DNA of 64,000 nt, from assembly GCF_018449575.1 (NCBI RefSeq), contig NZ_JAAVUT010000004.1:248001-312000 (forward strand), read 5' to 3'. Below, one piece after another: positions 11,205 to 20,824 of the stretch; position 1 is the stretch's first letter; every line of letters begins with the position of its first letter. The notes under the pieces were generated by a model. It did no database searches. It saw only the letters and a list, made by a program, of their open reading frames with translations, and had not been told where the DNA came from. The DNA comes from Sodalis sp. dw_96 (GTDB taxonomy: Bacteria; Pseudomonadota; Gammaproteobacteria; Enterobacterales; Enterobacteriaceae). The position numbers and the translations under genes are program-made.

Positions 11205-11987
11205 TCAACCCACCTGGACCGACAGCATGCTCAGCGAGGCCATTTCGATGCCGTCCACCGGGATCGAGATAGGTTCTTTACCGTCCCAGCTCCCCAGAAT
11301 ATAGAGTAACGGCAGGTAATGGTCCGGGGTGGGATTTGACAACGCCGCGCTTTCGTGGCGCATAAAGTCCACCAGCGGGTGCTGCCCCTCACCTTGCCAG
11401 GCAACATTGTCACGGACAAATTGATTGAATGACTCTGCCCAGGGATACGGCTCGGCCGTGCCCTGCCAGTTTATCATGCGCAAGTTATGCACCACATTGC
11501 CGCTGGCGATAATCATTACGCCCTGGTCACGCAGGGCTGACAGTTCGCGTCCCAGCCGGTAGTGATATTCGGCGGGTTTAGTCCCGTCGATGCTCAGCTG
11601 CACCATGGGAATATCCGCCGCGGGATACATTTTTTTCACCACGCCCCAGGAGCCGTGATCAAATCCCCAGGATTGATCGGCGGTCACTTCCACCGGTAAC
11701 AAAAGTTCCTGAATGGTTTTCGCCAGCGCCGGCGAGCCGGGTGCCGGATAACGTATATCGAACAGCGCCTGGGGAAATCCGCCGAAATCATGGATGGTGC
11801 GCGGATTTTCCATGGCGGTCACCGCGGTCCCCCGGGTATACCAATGGGCCGAAACCGCCACAATGGCGCGGGGACGCGGCAGGGTTTGCCCCAGCTGTTC
11901 CCAGGCTCGGGTATAACGATTATCTTCCAATACGTTCATCGGACTGCCGTGACCGAGAAACAGCGCGGGCATACGGGATTCGCTCAT
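11205..11987 (-). CDS. ygiD: 4,5-DOPA extradiol dioxygenase (DODA family)
   Basis: YgiD is an LigB-type extradiol ring-cleavage dioxygenase; the E. coli protein opens L-DOPA to betalamic-acid precursors, though its natural substrate is unclear. The 260-residue protein has the family metal ligands in LFLGHGSPMN (His13), VSAHWYTRG (near residue 45) and FDHGSWG (near 109), and the catalytic His in SGNVVHNLRMI (near 172). It is transcribed toward ygiC and carried as a single gene here. Confidence 0.92.
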   Translation of the reverse strand: MSESRMPALFLGHGSPMNVLEDNRYTRAWEQLGQTLPRPRAIVAVSAHWYTRGTAVTAMENPRTIHDFGGFPQALFDIRYPAPGSPALAKTIQELLLPVEVTADQSWGFDHGSWGVVKKMYPAADIPMVQLSIDGTKPAEYHYRLGRELSALRDQGVMIIASGNVVHNLRMINWQGTAEPYPWAESFNQFVRDNVAWQGEGQHPLVDFMRHESAALSNPTPDHYLPLLYILGSWDGKEPISIPVDGIEMASLSMLSVQVG

Positions 11988-12104
11988 GGTAATTCCTTAA
12001 GGGTATGGCGCTTCTGGCGCTTCATAACCATTAAGGTACGCGATTCGCCCCCCTAATGAACCCGGATAAGCATGATAAAGACATTCAATAAATTTGAATG
12101 CTAT

Positions 12105-13631
12105 TCATTTAACGCCAAGCCGTTTCGCCAGCCGATGTAAATTGCCAGGGTCCATGGCCAGTTGGCGTGCGCAGGCTGACCAGTTGTGTCCACAACTGTC
12201 CAGCGTCAGGCGGATCAACCGCCGTTGGTAATCATCGGTTCCCTGGCGCAGGCTGACCAGATCAATTGGTTTTAAAAGATACTGTTGATGGTCCACCGCC
12301 GGGTGCGGGTGCGCCGCGTCCAGGGCAAAATGCTGCGGTTTTAACAGAATATCGCCGCTACCCTGTTCCGCCCGCGCCAAGACCGTGGCACGATAAATAG
12401 CATGCTCCAGTTCCCGCACATTGCCCGGCCAGCGGTTAGCGGTAAGCACAGCCAGCGTGGCAGGGGTCAGTACCAGGCTGCTCAGCCCCATGGCGACCCG
12501 GCTGCGCTCGCAAAAAAAACCCGCCAGCAGAGTGATATCCAGCTCCCGTTCCCGTAACGGCGGCACATGCAGCGGGAACACGCTCAGACGATGGAAAAGA
12601 TCGGCGCGAAACTCACCGGCCACCACCGCATCTTTCAGTACCCGGTTGGTGGCGGCCAGCACACGGACATTGACCCGCAGGTTTTGATCGTCTCCCACTC
12701 GCTGCAGGTCGCCATATTGCAGCACTCGCAGCAATTTCGCCTGCAACGTCAGAGATAATTCGCCAATTTCATCTAAAAACAGCGTGCCGTTATCCGCCAA
12801 TTCGAATTTTCCGATACGATGGTGTATAGCGCCGGTAAACGCGCCTTTTACATGACCGAACAGCTCGCTCTCTGCCACCGACTCCGGCAACGCCGCGCAA
12901 TTAAGGTAAATCAACGGTTTAGCCGCCCGGGGCGATCCCTGATGGATGGCCCGAGCCACCAGTTCCTTGCCAACACCGGTTTCACCGGTGATCAACACAT
13001 TCAGATCGGAATTGGCGACGATATCGAGCTCTTTTTTCAGTTGCTGCATCACCGACGACAAGCCGATCATTTCGTCGCCGTCAACCGCCGGAGATAACCT
13101 GCCGGTGCTCACCGGCGCGATGACCTGCCTTTCCAGCCGTTCCACCAACAGGGCATTACTGAGCGCCACCGAGGATAACGCCGCCACCAGACGCAGCTCC
13201 TCATCGCTGAAATGATCCAACTGATGAGGATCCATGCCGTCGAGTGTCAGCGCGCCGATCAGATTCTGATCGGTAAACAGCGGCAGGCCGATACAGGCAT
13301 GGACCTTGAACTGCTGGTGGCCTGGAACCAAACCGTCGTAGGGATCCGGCAATTGACTGTCCGCTGGGAAGCGCACCACATCACCGGCACGGGCGATAGC
13401 TTCAAGGCGCGGATGTTCGGACAAACGGAACCGCCGACCCAATACATCGGGCGATAACCCGGCGGTGGCAAGCGGCCGGAACAATTGCTGTTCATAACCT
13501 AACAACGCCAAGGCGTCGCAGCACAGCAGCCGCCGCAGGCCGTTAATCAACCGCGCAAACCGGTCCTGGCTGGAAATTCCCGACTGCAGCTCAATGGCGA
13601 TATGACTGAGAGTCTCAATAGATAAGGACAT
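12105..13631 (-). CDS. norR: Nitric-oxide-sensing sigma-54 activator NorR
   Basis: NorR activates norVW when NO binds the mononuclear iron in its N-terminal GAF domain. The start chosen gives [16 protein letters not shown], aligning with E. coli NorR (504 residues; here 508); a start 30 bp upstream is in frame but would run into the operator region. The AAA+ domain shows Walker A GETGVGKE, the sigma-54-contacting GAFTGA loop, Walker B LFLDEIGE and the arginine-finger region. The C-terminus is a Fis-type helix-turn-helix ([19 protein letters not shown]). It diverges from norV with three NorR sites between. Confidence 0.97.
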   Translation of the reverse strand: MSLSIETLSHIAIELQSGISSQDRFARLINGLRRLLCCDALALLGYEQQLFRPLATAGLSPDVLGRRFRLSEHPRLEAIARAGDVVRFPADSQLPDPYDGLVPGHQQFKVHACIGLPLFTDQNLIGALTLDGMDPHQLDHFSDEELRLVAALSSVALSNALLVERLERQVIAPVSTGRLSPAVDGDEMIGLSSVMQQLKKELDIVANSDLNVLITGETGVGKELVARAIHQGSPRAAKPLIYLNCAALPESVAESELFGHVKGAFTGAIHHRIGKFELADNGTLFLDEIGELSLTLQAKLLRVLQYGDLQRVGDDQNLRVNVRVLAATNRVLKDAVVAGEFRADLFHRLSVFPLHVPPLRERELDITLLAGFFCERSRVAMGLSSLVLTPATLAVLTANRWPGNVRELEHAIYRATVLARAEQGSGDILLKPQHFALDAAHPHPAVDHQQYLLKPIDLVSLRQGTDDYQRRLIRLTLDSCGHNWSACARQLAMDPGNLHRLAKRLGVK

Positions 13632-13656
13632 AAAATTTACCGTTATCTGCGTCATT

Positions 13657-13712
13657 GTCATTATGACATTAATGCTGTCTTATAGACAAATTAATAGCTG
13701 AGTCAATTTAAC
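13657..13712. promoter_or_regulatory. Three NorR enhancer sites
   Basis: Three 11-bp sites of the form GT-N7-AC lie in a row: GTCATTATGAC at 13657-13667, GTCTTATAGAC at 13677-13687 and GTCAATTTAAC at 13702-13712. The first two are near-perfect palindromes. E. coli norVW also has three NorR sites with this GT-N7-AC core, all required for activation. They lie 43-98 bp upstream of the sigma-54 promoter, a normal enhancer distance. Confidence 0.85.
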
Positions 13713-13754
13713 AAAAATTTTTTAAAAAACTCGTAAAAACATACAGATAATGAC

Positions 13755-13770
13755 TGGCACGCTATATGCA
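13755..13770 (+). promoter_or_regulatory. Sigma-54 promoter of norVW
   Basis: TGGCACGCTATATGCA matches the -24/-12 consensus TGGCAC-N5-TTGCA with a single mismatch in the -12 element. It is 42 bp upstream of the norV ATG and downstream of the NorR sites, as expected for an enhancer-dependent promoter. Confidence 0.85.
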
Positions 13771-13811
13771 GTTTCTTTTCCATCGTTTAAGCCATTGGAT
13801 CAGGAACCGCT

Positions 13812-15365
13812 ATGAGCATACAGGTAAAAAATAATATTTATTGGGTGGGACAACGGGATTGGGAAGTACGGGATTTTCACGGCACCGAATACAAGACGCT
13901 TAAAGGCAGCAGTTATAATAGTTATCTTATCCGTGAAGAGAAAACCGTACTCATAGATACGGTGGATCATAAATTCAGCCATGAATTCGTCCAAAATCTC
14001 GCAGCGGAAATCAGCCTGAACGAAATCGATTACATTATCATTAATCATGCCGAGGAAGATCACGCCGGCGCCTTGAGCGAATTGATGGCAAGGATCCCGG
14101 ACACGCCGATTTATTGCACCTTCAATGCCATTGATTCCATTAATGGCCATCATCACCATCCCGAATGGGACTTTCACGTTGTCAAAACCGGCGACCGCTT
14201 GGAGATAGGTAACGGCAAGCAGTTGGTTTTTGTCGAAACGCCCATGCTGCATTGGCCGGACAGCATGATGACCTATATCAGCGGCGATGCGGTACTGTTC
14301 AGCAATGACGCTTTTGGCCAACATTACTGCGACGAACATTTGTTTAATGATGAAGTGGATCAAAACGAATTATTTGAGCAATGCTCGCGGTATTTTGCCA
14401 ATATCTTGACGCCTTTCAGCCGCCTGGTCACCGCCAAGATCAACGAGATCCTCGGCTTCAAGCTGCCGTTATCCATGATCGCCACCTCTCACGGCGTGGT
14501 CTGGCGCGACGACCCGACGCAAATCGTCGCTAAATATTTGCAATGGGCGGACAGTTATCAGGAAGACCGGATTACTCTGTTTTACGATACCATGTCCAAC
14601 AACACCCGCATGATGGCCGACGCCATCGCCCAGGGGATCAATGAAATCGATCCCGGCGTCGCGGTGAAAATCTATAACGTGGCCCGTCATGATAAGAATG
14701 AAGTCCTGACGCAAATCTTCCGCTCCAAAGGCGTGCTGGCAGGATCCTCCACCATGAACAACGTCATGATGCCGAAAGTGGCCGCCCTGCTGGAAGAGCT
14801 GACCGGCTTGCGTTTTCGCGACAAGAAAGCCTCAGCGTTCGGCAGCTACGGCTGGAATGGCGGCGCGGTGGATCGGGTGCAAACCAGGCTGATGGACGCT
14901 GGATTCGACACTACCCTGGCCCTTAAGCTGAAGTGGCGCCCCGATGGCGAAGCCCTGGATATCTGTCGCGAGCACGGCAGAGAGATAGGCCGCCAGTGGG
15001 CCTTGCACCCTCTTGATGCCACTGCGGCGAATGACAAGACAGCTAAAATGCCTCCGGCCATTGTCGATGTAGCGATCGGAACCAATGTATCCCTCCCGGT
15101 TGCCGCATCAGCGGTAAAGTCCTCCTTCTCCCCGGATACCGCAACCGGCATGCTTTTAACAAACGAAGCCACGACCCTACTCGCGGTAGCCGACGCCGAA
15201 ACGGGCACAAAGATGCAGTGCAGCGTTTGCCAATGGATTTACATTCCAGCCCTCGGCGAATCGATGCAGGGGATTGAGCCCGGCACACCCTGGTCCGCGG
15301 TACCCGACACCTTCCTGTGCCCCGAATGCGGCCTGGGCAAAGATGTGTTTGATGAACTGAAATAA
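13812..15365 (+). CDS. norV: Anaerobic nitric oxide reductase flavorubredoxin
   Basis: NorV reduces NO to N2O anaerobically at a diiron centre. Domains in order: beta-lactamase-like diiron domain (residues 1-250) with ligands His79, Glu81 and Asp83 in NHAEEDHAG; flavodoxin domain (about 254-395); C-terminal rubredoxin (about 463-517) with paired cysteines CSVC and CPEC. The protein is 517 residues against 479 in E. coli; the excess is a 35-40-residue linker rich in A, V, T and S between flavodoxin and rubredoxin. First gene of norV-norW-tehB. Confidence 0.97.
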   Translation: MSIQVKNNIYWVGQRDWEVRDFHGTEYKTLKGSSYNSYLIREEKTVLIDTVDHKFSHEFVQNLAAEISLNEIDYIIINHAEEDHAGALSELMARIPDTPIYCTFNAIDSINGHHHHPEWDFHVVKTGDRLEIGNGKQLVFVETPMLHWPDSMMTYISGDAVLFSNDAFGQHYCDEHLFNDEVDQNELFEQCSRYFANILTPFSRLVTAKINEILGFKLPLSMIATSHGVVWRDDPTQIVAKYLQWADSYQEDRITLFYDTMSNNTRMMADAIAQGINEIDPGVAVKIYNVARHDKNEVLTQIFRSKGVLAGSSTMNNVMMPKVAALLEELTGLRFRDKKASAFGSYGWNGGAVDRVQTRLMDAGFDTTLALKLKWRPDGEALDICREHGREIGRQWALHPLDATAANDKTAKMPPAIVDVAIGTNVSLPVAASAVKSSFSPDTATGMLLTNEATTLLAVADAETGTKMQCSVCQWIYIPALGESMQGIEPGTPWSAVPDTFLCPECGLGKDVFDELK

Positions 15366-15371
15366 GGACCC

Positions 15372-16511
15372 ATGATGAATCAGGACATTATTATCATCGG
15401 CTCCGGTTTCGCCGCACGGCAATTGGTGAAAAATCTGCGTAAGCTGGATGAGGCCCTGCCGATCCGGCTTATCGCCGACGACAGCTGCGACGAATACAAT
15501 AAACCGGAATTGAGCCATGCCATCAGCCAACAGCAAAGCGCCGACGATCTGACCCGATCTACCGCGGCGCAATTCGCCGAGCAATACCGGCTGGCGCTCC
15601 ACCGACATTCCCGGGTAAGCCGGATTGATGCCGCCGCTCGCGAGGTCTATTGCGGGGAGACTGTCTATCCCTATCGCCGGCTGATTCTGGCGACCGGCGC
15701 CCAAGCTGCTATCCCGGCAATCGAAGGCGGTCATTTATTATTGACGCTCAACAGCCAGCAGGAGTATCGCCGGATAGACTCACAACTACGCCGGGCCCGG
15801 CGGATTTTGTTGCTGGGGGCGGGTTTAATCGGCACCGAACTGGCGATGGACCTCACCCAGGCGGGTAAGCAGGTCACGCTGGTGGATAAAGCCGCCAGTA
15901 TCCTGGCTTCACTGATGCCGGCCGAAGTCAGCGCGCGTTTACAGCACCGACTGGTACAACAAGGCGTAGAATTGATCCTGAATACCGATCTGCTCAGCCT
16001 GTATCAAACCACCACGGGCATTGTCGCCGCGCTATCGCGGGGTCGACTTCTGGAGGTGGATGCCGCCATCGTCGTTATCGGCCTTAAACCGAATACCGCC
16101 CTGGCGTCGGCGGCGGGCCTGGCAACCGCCAGAGGCATCAAAGTCGACGATCGCCTGCGCACCAGCGATCCCCATATCCATGCCCTGGGGGATTGCGCGG
16201 AAATCAACGGCAAAGTGCTCCCATTTTTACAACCGATACAAATGAGTGCCGCCGTACTGGCTAAAAATGTGCTCGGAGGCAGCGCCAATCTGGCATTGAC
16301 GCCGATGCTGATAAAGGTAAAAACGCCGGATTTACCGTTGCATCTGGCCGGGGAAACCCAGAGAACCGATCTGCAGTGGCAGGTCAATTTCGATTCACAA
16401 GGCATGTTGGCCAAAGGCCGTGATGACCAGCAGCGGCTATGCGCTTTTGTCGCCGGCGAAGCACGCATGCAGGAGGCGTTTAAACTGTTACGCCAACTGG
16501 GCAATCAATAA
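15372..16511 (+). CDS. norW: Flavorubredoxin reductase NorW
   Basis: NorW is the NADH-dependent FAD enzyme that passes electrons to the rubredoxin domain of NorV. The 379-residue protein has the FAD-binding motif IIIGSGFAA at residues 6-14, the NADH-binding motif [12 protein letters not shown] near 148-159, and the second FAD contact HALGDCAE near 269. The ATG follows norV by 6 bp; a second ATG one codon later is equally possible. Family: class I pyridine-nucleotide disulfide oxidoreductases without the redox disulfide. Confidence 0.95.
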   Translation: MMNQDIIIIGSGFAARQLVKNLRKLDEALPIRLIADDSCDEYNKPELSHAISQQQSADDLTRSTAAQFAEQYRLALHRHSRVSRIDAAAREVYCGETVYPYRRLILATGAQAAIPAIEGGHLLLTLNSQQEYRRIDSQLRRARRILLLGAGLIGTELAMDLTQAGKQVTLVDKAASILASLMPAEVSARLQHRLVQQGVELILNTDLLSLYQTTTGIVAALSRGRLLEVDAAIVVIGLKPNTALASAAGLATARGIKVDDRLRTSDPHIHALGDCAEINGKVLPFLQPIQMSAAVLAKNVLGGSANLALTPMLIKVKTPDLPLHLAGETQRTDLQWQVNFDSQGMLAKGRDDQQRLCAFVAGEARMQEAFKLLRQLGNQ

Positions 16512-16522
16512 CGGAGAGTCAA

Positions 16523-17413
16523 ATGCAGGAACTATTGTGTTATCAAACCATGCCGATCTGGACTCGCGAGACTATCCCGACGGCTTTCCGTGAACGTCAT
16601 AATACCAAAGAAGGTGTGTGGGCCCGGTTGACCGTGCTGCAAGGCAGCTTGACCTTTGACCTGATGAACGAGAACAACGATATTGTGCAAAGCGGGGAAT
16701 TTTCCGCCGGACGACAGCCGCCGCAGGTGGAACCGCAGCAATGGCACCGCATCGCCGCCGTTTCCGATGATATACAATGCCGGTTGGCTTTTTATTGCCG
16801 CCCGGAGGAGTTTTATCATTTCAAATACGGGTTAACCCGCACCCATTCTGAAGTCATCAATGCCGTCAGCTTTTTATCACCCGATATCTCGTTATCGCCC
16901 GGTAAAACGTTGGACCTGGGCTGCGGCGGCGGTCGCAATGCGTTATACCTCGATCTGCTGGGCTTCAGCGTAACCGCCCATGATAAAAACCCGCAAAGCA
17001 TCGCCGCCCTCAATGAGATCATTGCGGCCGAAGAGTTGAAAAATATCAGCGCCTCGACGCTGGATATCAGTGAAGTGTCCATCAGCGGGGAGTATCAGTT
17101 TATTCTCTCTACGGTGGTGATGATGTTTTTACCGGCCGACTGTATCAGCCGCCTGATAGGCGATATGCAGCGCAGCACCCTGCCGGGGGGCATCAACCTG
17201 ATTGTCGCCGCCATGTCGACGCCGGACTTCCCCTGCCCGATTCCGTTTCCATTTACCTTTGGTCCCGGCGAGCTGAAGCGGTATTACGAGGGATGGGAAA
17301 TTATCAAGTACAACGAAGACCCGGGAGAACTGCATAAAACCGACGCCGACGGCAACCGCATCAAGCTGCGGTTCGCCACCCTGCTGGCCAGAAAGCGCCC
17401 ACTGGCAGTTTAG
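16523..17413 (+). CDS. tehB: TehB-type SAM-dependent methyltransferase, long form
   Basis: TehB methylates tellurite and related chalcogen oxyanions using S-adenosylmethionine. This is the long version (296 residues), with an N-terminal DUF1971-like beta domain (residues 1-95: [26 protein letters not shown]) and a C-terminal Rossmann methyltransferase with SAM motif [14 protein letters not shown] near residue 131. The start is 11 bp after norW, preceded by GGAGAG, so it is probably co-transcribed with norVW under NorR control. That linkage is unusual relative to E. coli. Confidence 0.88.
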   Translation: MQELLCYQTMPIWTRETIPTAFRERHNTKEGVWARLTVLQGSLTFDLMNENNDIVQSGEFSAGRQPPQVEPQQWHRIAAVSDDIQCRLAFYCRPEEFYHFKYGLTRTHSEVINAVSFLSPDISLSPGKTLDLGCGGGRNALYLDLLGFSVTAHDKNPQSIAALNEIIAAEELKNISASTLDISEVSISGEYQFILSTVVMMFLPADCISRLIGDMQRSTLPGGINLIVAAMSTPDFPCPIPFPFTFGPGELKRYYEGWEIIKYNEDPGELHKTDADGNRIKLRFATLLARKRPLAV

Positions 17414-17441
17414 TCTCACAATACATCGGGTTGTAACGGTG

Positions 17442-17582
17442 CCCGGTCGGGACAAGGAGATAGATCGTAAACACGCCGTGAATCCATCCATGGAGGCTCG
17501 ATCCGCGCCGTCCTGGCGCGGACGGTTTACTCCCTATCACCCTGCCCCTCCCAATTGACTCCAGGCTCGTTTGTTAGCAGTC
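17442..17582. repeat. Dispersed structured repeat, copy A (about 141 bp)
   Basis: This stretch is closely similar to 29640-29782. The conserved core (CGTAAACACGCCGTGAATCC, then CATGGAGGCTCGATC) is followed by a hairpin CCGCGCC...GGCGCGG and GGACGGTTTACT. An outer stem GGAGATAG / CTATCACC pairs with one mismatch. Both copies lie in tail-to-tail gaps, here between tehB and ribB. Similar sequences occur in several plant- and insect-associated Enterobacterales as I recall; I know no assigned function. Confidence 0.85.
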
Positions 17583-17611
17583 CTTATTCGAGCTAAATAG
17601 CCAAACAGCGT

Positions 17612-17728
17612 GAGAGCGCGCCGATGTGGTCGAAGCGGGCGTGGATTTTCCGCCCGCCAGAGCGCCACACGGCACGCTAGATACCGCCAACACGAAATCT
17701 GAACCGAGCGTGTTCAAGGGAGAGCGCC
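17612..17728 (-). repeat. Single inverted copy of the 107-bp repeat
   Basis: Read on the minus strand this matches a unit of the 396-773 array, including GCGCTCTCCCTT, CTAGCGTGCC, the GGCGGGCGGAAAA...CCACGCCCGC hairpin and TTCGACCACATCGGCGCGC. The central 30 bp between TCTCCCTT and CTAGCG are more diverged. It fills the rest of the tehB-ribB convergent gap, right after dispersed repeat A. Confidence 0.8.
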
Positions 17729-17765
17729 CCATGGCAGTCCAGGCCCGCTGCGCCCGGGCCGAAAT

Positions 17766-18419
17766 TCAGCTTGCCCGCTGGGCCAAGGCCTGCCGGTAGG
17801 CCACCAGGTCATCAATGGTCACTACCGTCATGTCGTGTTCCTTGGCGAACTCAATGATTTCCGGCGCATGGGCCATGCTGCCGTCCTCGTTGGTCACTTC
17901 GCACAATACACCCATGGGTTTCAGCCCCGCCAGGGTACATAAATCGATACTGGCCTCGGTATGCCCGCCACGGGTCAATACGCCGCCCGGCTGCGCCCGC
18001 AGCGGGAAGACATGGCCGGGACGATTGAGATCGCCAGGTTTGGCGTCATCTTTAATGGCGGCGCGGATCGTGGTCAGGCGATCGGCGGCGGAAACGCCGG
18101 TGGTCACCCCTTCCGCCGCTTCAATGGTCACGGTGAAAGCGGTCTGGTAATGGCTGGAATTACGCTCCACCATCATTGGCAATTCCAATTGTTGACGCCG
18201 TTCTTCCGTCAGACACAAACAAACGATACCGCTGCCATGGCGAATGGCCAACGCCATTTGCGCAACCGTCATGTTCTCGGCGGCAAAAATCATGTCGCCT
18301 TCGTTTTCACGATCTTCATTATCAAGCACCAACACACCGCGGCCATCGCGCAGTGAAGTGAGTGCGTTTTCCACGCGTTCCATCGGTGTACCGAATTTGG
18401 AGAGAAGCGTCTGATTCAT
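17766..18419 (-). CDS. ribB: 3,4-dihydroxy-2-butanone-4-phosphate synthase
   Basis: RibB converts ribulose-5-phosphate to formate and the four-carbon precursor of riboflavin. The start at 18419 ([16 protein letters not shown]) gives 217 residues, the E. coli length; a longer in-frame start would fall in the riboswitch expression platform. Catalytic motifs are present: [16 protein letters not shown] near residue 33, [11 protein letters not shown]-like [12 protein letters not shown] near 128, and [11 protein letters not shown] near 150. It is a single gene controlled by an upstream FMN riboswitch. Confidence 0.97.
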   Translation of the reverse strand: MNQTLLSKFGTPMERVENALTSLRDGRGVLVLDNEDRENEGDMIFAAENMTVAQMALAIRHGSGIVCLCLTEERRQQLELPMMVERNSSHYQTAFTVTIEAAEGVTTGVSAADRLTTIRAAIKDDAKPGDLNRPGHVFPLRAQPGGVLTRGGHTEASIDLCTLAGLKPMGVLCEVTNEDGSMAHAPEIIEFAKEHDMTVVTIDDLVAYRQALAQRAS

Positions 18420-18540
18420 GGTAAATAAAACCTCATAAAGTATATGGATTACCAGAACCAGGGCGGACTTAGGAGCGAGCCATTTAAGGCTGAAAAATAA
18501 CGAGAATGGGCGCAAACCCATAGTAAGCCGTTACTCTCTC

Positions 18541-18695
18541 CCGTCCGGACTATAACCGTCGGCCCCGGAATTACACCGGGTCTGCTGACCTCAAATCAAC
18601 CAACAACCTGAGCGCTCGCGGGCTTCCCCTGACTATTGCGTGCAATAGTTGCAGAGGTTTACCGCCGGTGGGGAGTTTCGCCCCGCCCTGAGAAT
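18541..18695 (-). promoter_or_regulatory. FMN riboswitch (RFN element)
   Basis: On the minus strand the leader of ribB contains the conserved RFN blocks in order: TCAGGGCGGGG, then AACTCCCCACCGGCGGTAAA, AGCCCGCGAGCG, GGTCAGCAGACCCGGTG, and ATTCCGGGGCCGACGGTTATAGTCCGG. These form the six-stem FMN aptamer. It lies 122 nt before the ribB ATG, so FMN should repress ribB. No clear intrinsic terminator follows, so control through start-site masking or Rho is more likely, as in E. coli. Confidence 0.96.
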
Positions 18696-18705
18696 AAGCT
18701 AAATA

Positions 18706-18734
18706 ACTATAGCGCCAATGAAATAGCAGGGCAA
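18706..18734 (-). promoter_or_regulatory. ribB promoter
   Basis: On the minus strand TTGCCC (18729-18734) and TATAGT (18706-18711) are separated by 17 bp, placing the start of transcription a few bases before the FMN aptamer. The position makes this the natural ribB promoter. Confidence 0.65.
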
Positions 18735-18862
18735 TAACGACGAGGGACAAACCGGAAAATTAGCGGTTGTAGGGATATATAATTATTGTGTTGCTGTTTT
18801 AGTTTCTTCTCCATCGAACTGGCATTACACTTAACCCTATCTTACGCGCTAGGAAACCACCG

Positions 18863-19222
18863 ATGATCGATACCAAAAAAATTGAACAGCTTGCCCGTCA
18901 AATCCATGAATCCCTGCCCAAAGGCATTCGTGAACTGGGTGATGATGTCGAGAAGAAAATCCGTCAGGTGTTGCAAAGCCAGTTTAGCCGCATGGATCTT
19001 GTCAGCCGGCAGGAGTTTGATGTGCAGACGCAGGTATTACTGCGCACCCGGGAAAAGCTGAGCCAGCTGGAATTGCGGATCAATGCCCTGGAGACGATGC
19101 CGGGAAACGCCGTGGCCCCGACGGTGGCGGCCGACACGGCACCCGCAGTCGCCAAGACGGACATTGATGAGCCGGAAGCCGGCGACGTGGCGGACGACAG
19201 GCCGGCCAAACCGAAAAAATGA
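18863..19222 (+). CDS. ubiK: Ubiquinone biosynthesis accessory factor UbiK (YqiC)
   Basis: UbiK binds UbiJ and lipids and supports the soluble ubiquinone biosynthesis complex in aerobic growth. The 119-residue protein has the BMFP-family core ([20 protein letters not shown], then [20 protein letters not shown]) and a coiled coil (residues 50-78, [18 protein letters not shown]). The C-terminal 40 residues are low complexity and A/D/P-rich. It diverges from ribB, with the same neighbourhood as in E. coli, and ends at an intrinsic terminator. Confidence 0.93.
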   Translation: MIDTKKIEQLARQIHESLPKGIRELGDDVEKKIRQVLQSQFSRMDLVSRQEFDVQTQVLLRTREKLSQLELRINALETMPGNAVAPTVAADTAPAVAKTDIDEPEAGDVADDRPAKPKK

Positions 19223-19239
19223 TATACAACCAAACCAAC

Positions 19240-19267
19240 CAGGCAATCGCTGATTGCCGGGTTTTTC
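19240..19267 (+). terminator. Intrinsic terminator after ubiK
   Basis: A 7-bp stem GGCAATC / GATTGCC with a 3-base loop (19242-19258) is followed by GGGTTTTTC. It lies 20 bp after the ubiK stop and between the convergent genes ubiK and hldE. Confidence 0.85.
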
Positions 19268-19283
19268 ACACCTGCACTCCGCT

Positions 19284-20717
19284 TCAGCCCCGCTTGCCGC
19301 TTTTGATCGAATTGATGATGTTGGTGGTGGAACAGCCGTCCTCAAAATTCAGCACCCGCACATCGCCGCCATTGGCCCAGACCTCTTTACTGCCGGCGAT
19401 TTCCTCGGGTTTATAATCTCCCCCCTTAACCAGCAAATCCGGCAGGATTTCGGCAATCAGGCGCTGCGGCGTATCCTCTTCGAACGGCACCACCCAATCC
19501 ACCGCCTCCAATGCGCTCAGCACGATCATCCGCTGGGCTAAAGGATTCACCGGCCGGTGTTCGCCTTTCAGCCGTTGGGTGGAGGCGTCGCTGTTAACCG
19601 CGACAATCAGCCGGTCCCCCAGCCGCCGGGCATTGGCCAAATAAGAGACGTGGCCGGCATGCAGAATATCGAAGATTCCGTTGGTCATGACCACTTTCTC
19701 GCCGCGCTGGCGGGCCTGTGCCACCACCTGCGCCAGCTCCGCTTCGGTCATGATGCCGAAACCGGCATCGGCCCGGCCGTGGATGGCGTTTTCCAGCTCA
19801 ACGGGGCTGACGGTGGAGGTCCCCAGCTTGCCCACCACCACACCGGCGGCGGCATTGGCCAGGAAACAGCTTTCCTCCAGGGAATTGCCCGCCGCCAGCG
19901 CTGCCGCCAGCACACCGATAACCGTGTCGCCCGCGCCGGTTACATCGTACACTTCCTGCGCCTGGGTCGGTAGATGCAATGGCTCCTTGCCGGGTTGCAG
20001 CAGGGTCATGCCCTGTTCCGAACGGGTGATGAGCAAGGCCGACAGATCATAATCGGCAATCAGCTTCATGCCCCGGCTCACCAGTTCGCCCTCGTCCCGG
20101 CACTGTCCGGCCACCGCCTCGAATTCGGAGAGGTTGGGCGTCAGCATGGTGGCGCCGCGATAGCGGGTAAAATCGGTGCCCTTGGGATCCACCAGGACCG
20201 GCACCCCCGCATCCCGAGCCAGGCGAATGATATCCTGCACCCGCGCCAGCGCGCCTTTGGCGTAATCCGACAACACCAGGGCGCCGGCGGCGGGCAACGC
20301 CTGGCGGATACGCTCCAGCATCGGAGCGGCGTCAACCCCGTCGAAGCCCTGTTCGAAATCCAGGCGGATCAATTGCTGATTGCGCGACAGTATCCGCAGC
20401 TTGGTAATGGTGGGATGGGTGGAGACCGCGACGAAATCACAGGTAACGCTGACCTCGCCCAGTTTATCCGCCAGCGCGCGGGCGGCGTCATCTATGCCGG
20501 TCAATCCCACCAGTCGCGTGCCTGCCCCCAGCGCGGCGATATTCATGGCAACGTTGGCGGCGCCGCCGGGCCGTTCTTCGATCGTCTCGACTTTCACTAC
20601 CGGCACCGGCGCTTCCGGCGAGATACGGTTGGTGGGACCGTACCAATATCTGTCTAGCATCACATCACCCACCACCAACACGCCCGCCCGGCGAAAATCA
20701 GGCAACGTTACTTTCAT
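19284..20717 (-). CDS. hldE: Bifunctional heptose kinase/adenylyltransferase
   Basis: HldE makes ADP-D-glycero-beta-D-manno-heptose for the lipopolysaccharide inner core. The 477-residue length equals E. coli. The N-terminal ribokinase-type domain (1-320) shows [11 protein letters not shown] near residue 17 and the anion-hole motif [11 protein letters not shown] near 261. The C-terminal cytidylyltransferase-type domain (from about 340) carries [16 protein letters not shown]. It lies about 105 bp after glnE in the conserved ygiF-glnE-hldE order. Confidence 0.97.
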   Translation of the reverse strand: MKVTLPDFRRAGVLVVGDVMLDRYWYGPTNRISPEAPVPVVKVETIEERPGGAANVAMNIAALGAGTRLVGLTGIDDAARALADKLGEVSVTCDFVAVSTHPTITKLRILSRNQQLIRLDFEQGFDGVDAAPMLERIRQALPAAGALVLSDYAKGALARVQDIIRLARDAGVPVLVDPKGTDFTRYRGATMLTPNLSEFEAVAGQCRDEGELVSRGMKLIADYDLSALLITRSEQGMTLLQPGKEPLHLPTQAQEVYDVTGAGDTVIGVLAAALAAGNSLEESCFLANAAAGVVVGKLGTSTVSPVELENAIHGRADAGFGIMTEAELAQVVAQARQRGEKVVMTNGIFDILHAGHVSYLANARRLGDRLIVAVNSDASTQRLKGEHRPVNPLAQRMIVLSALEAVDWVVPFEEDTPQRLIAEILPDLLVKGGDYKPEEIAGSKEVWANGGDVRVLNFEDGCSTTNIINSIKSGKRG

Positions 20718-20824
20718 CCATTCGCTCCAGCTTTAACAATTTATTGCGCCGGATAGTAGCATAGGCGGCTTAATTTCTCTCCCCTCCCCGCCGGCGAAAA
20801 GCGTTTTTCGGCCGGTGAAAAAAG

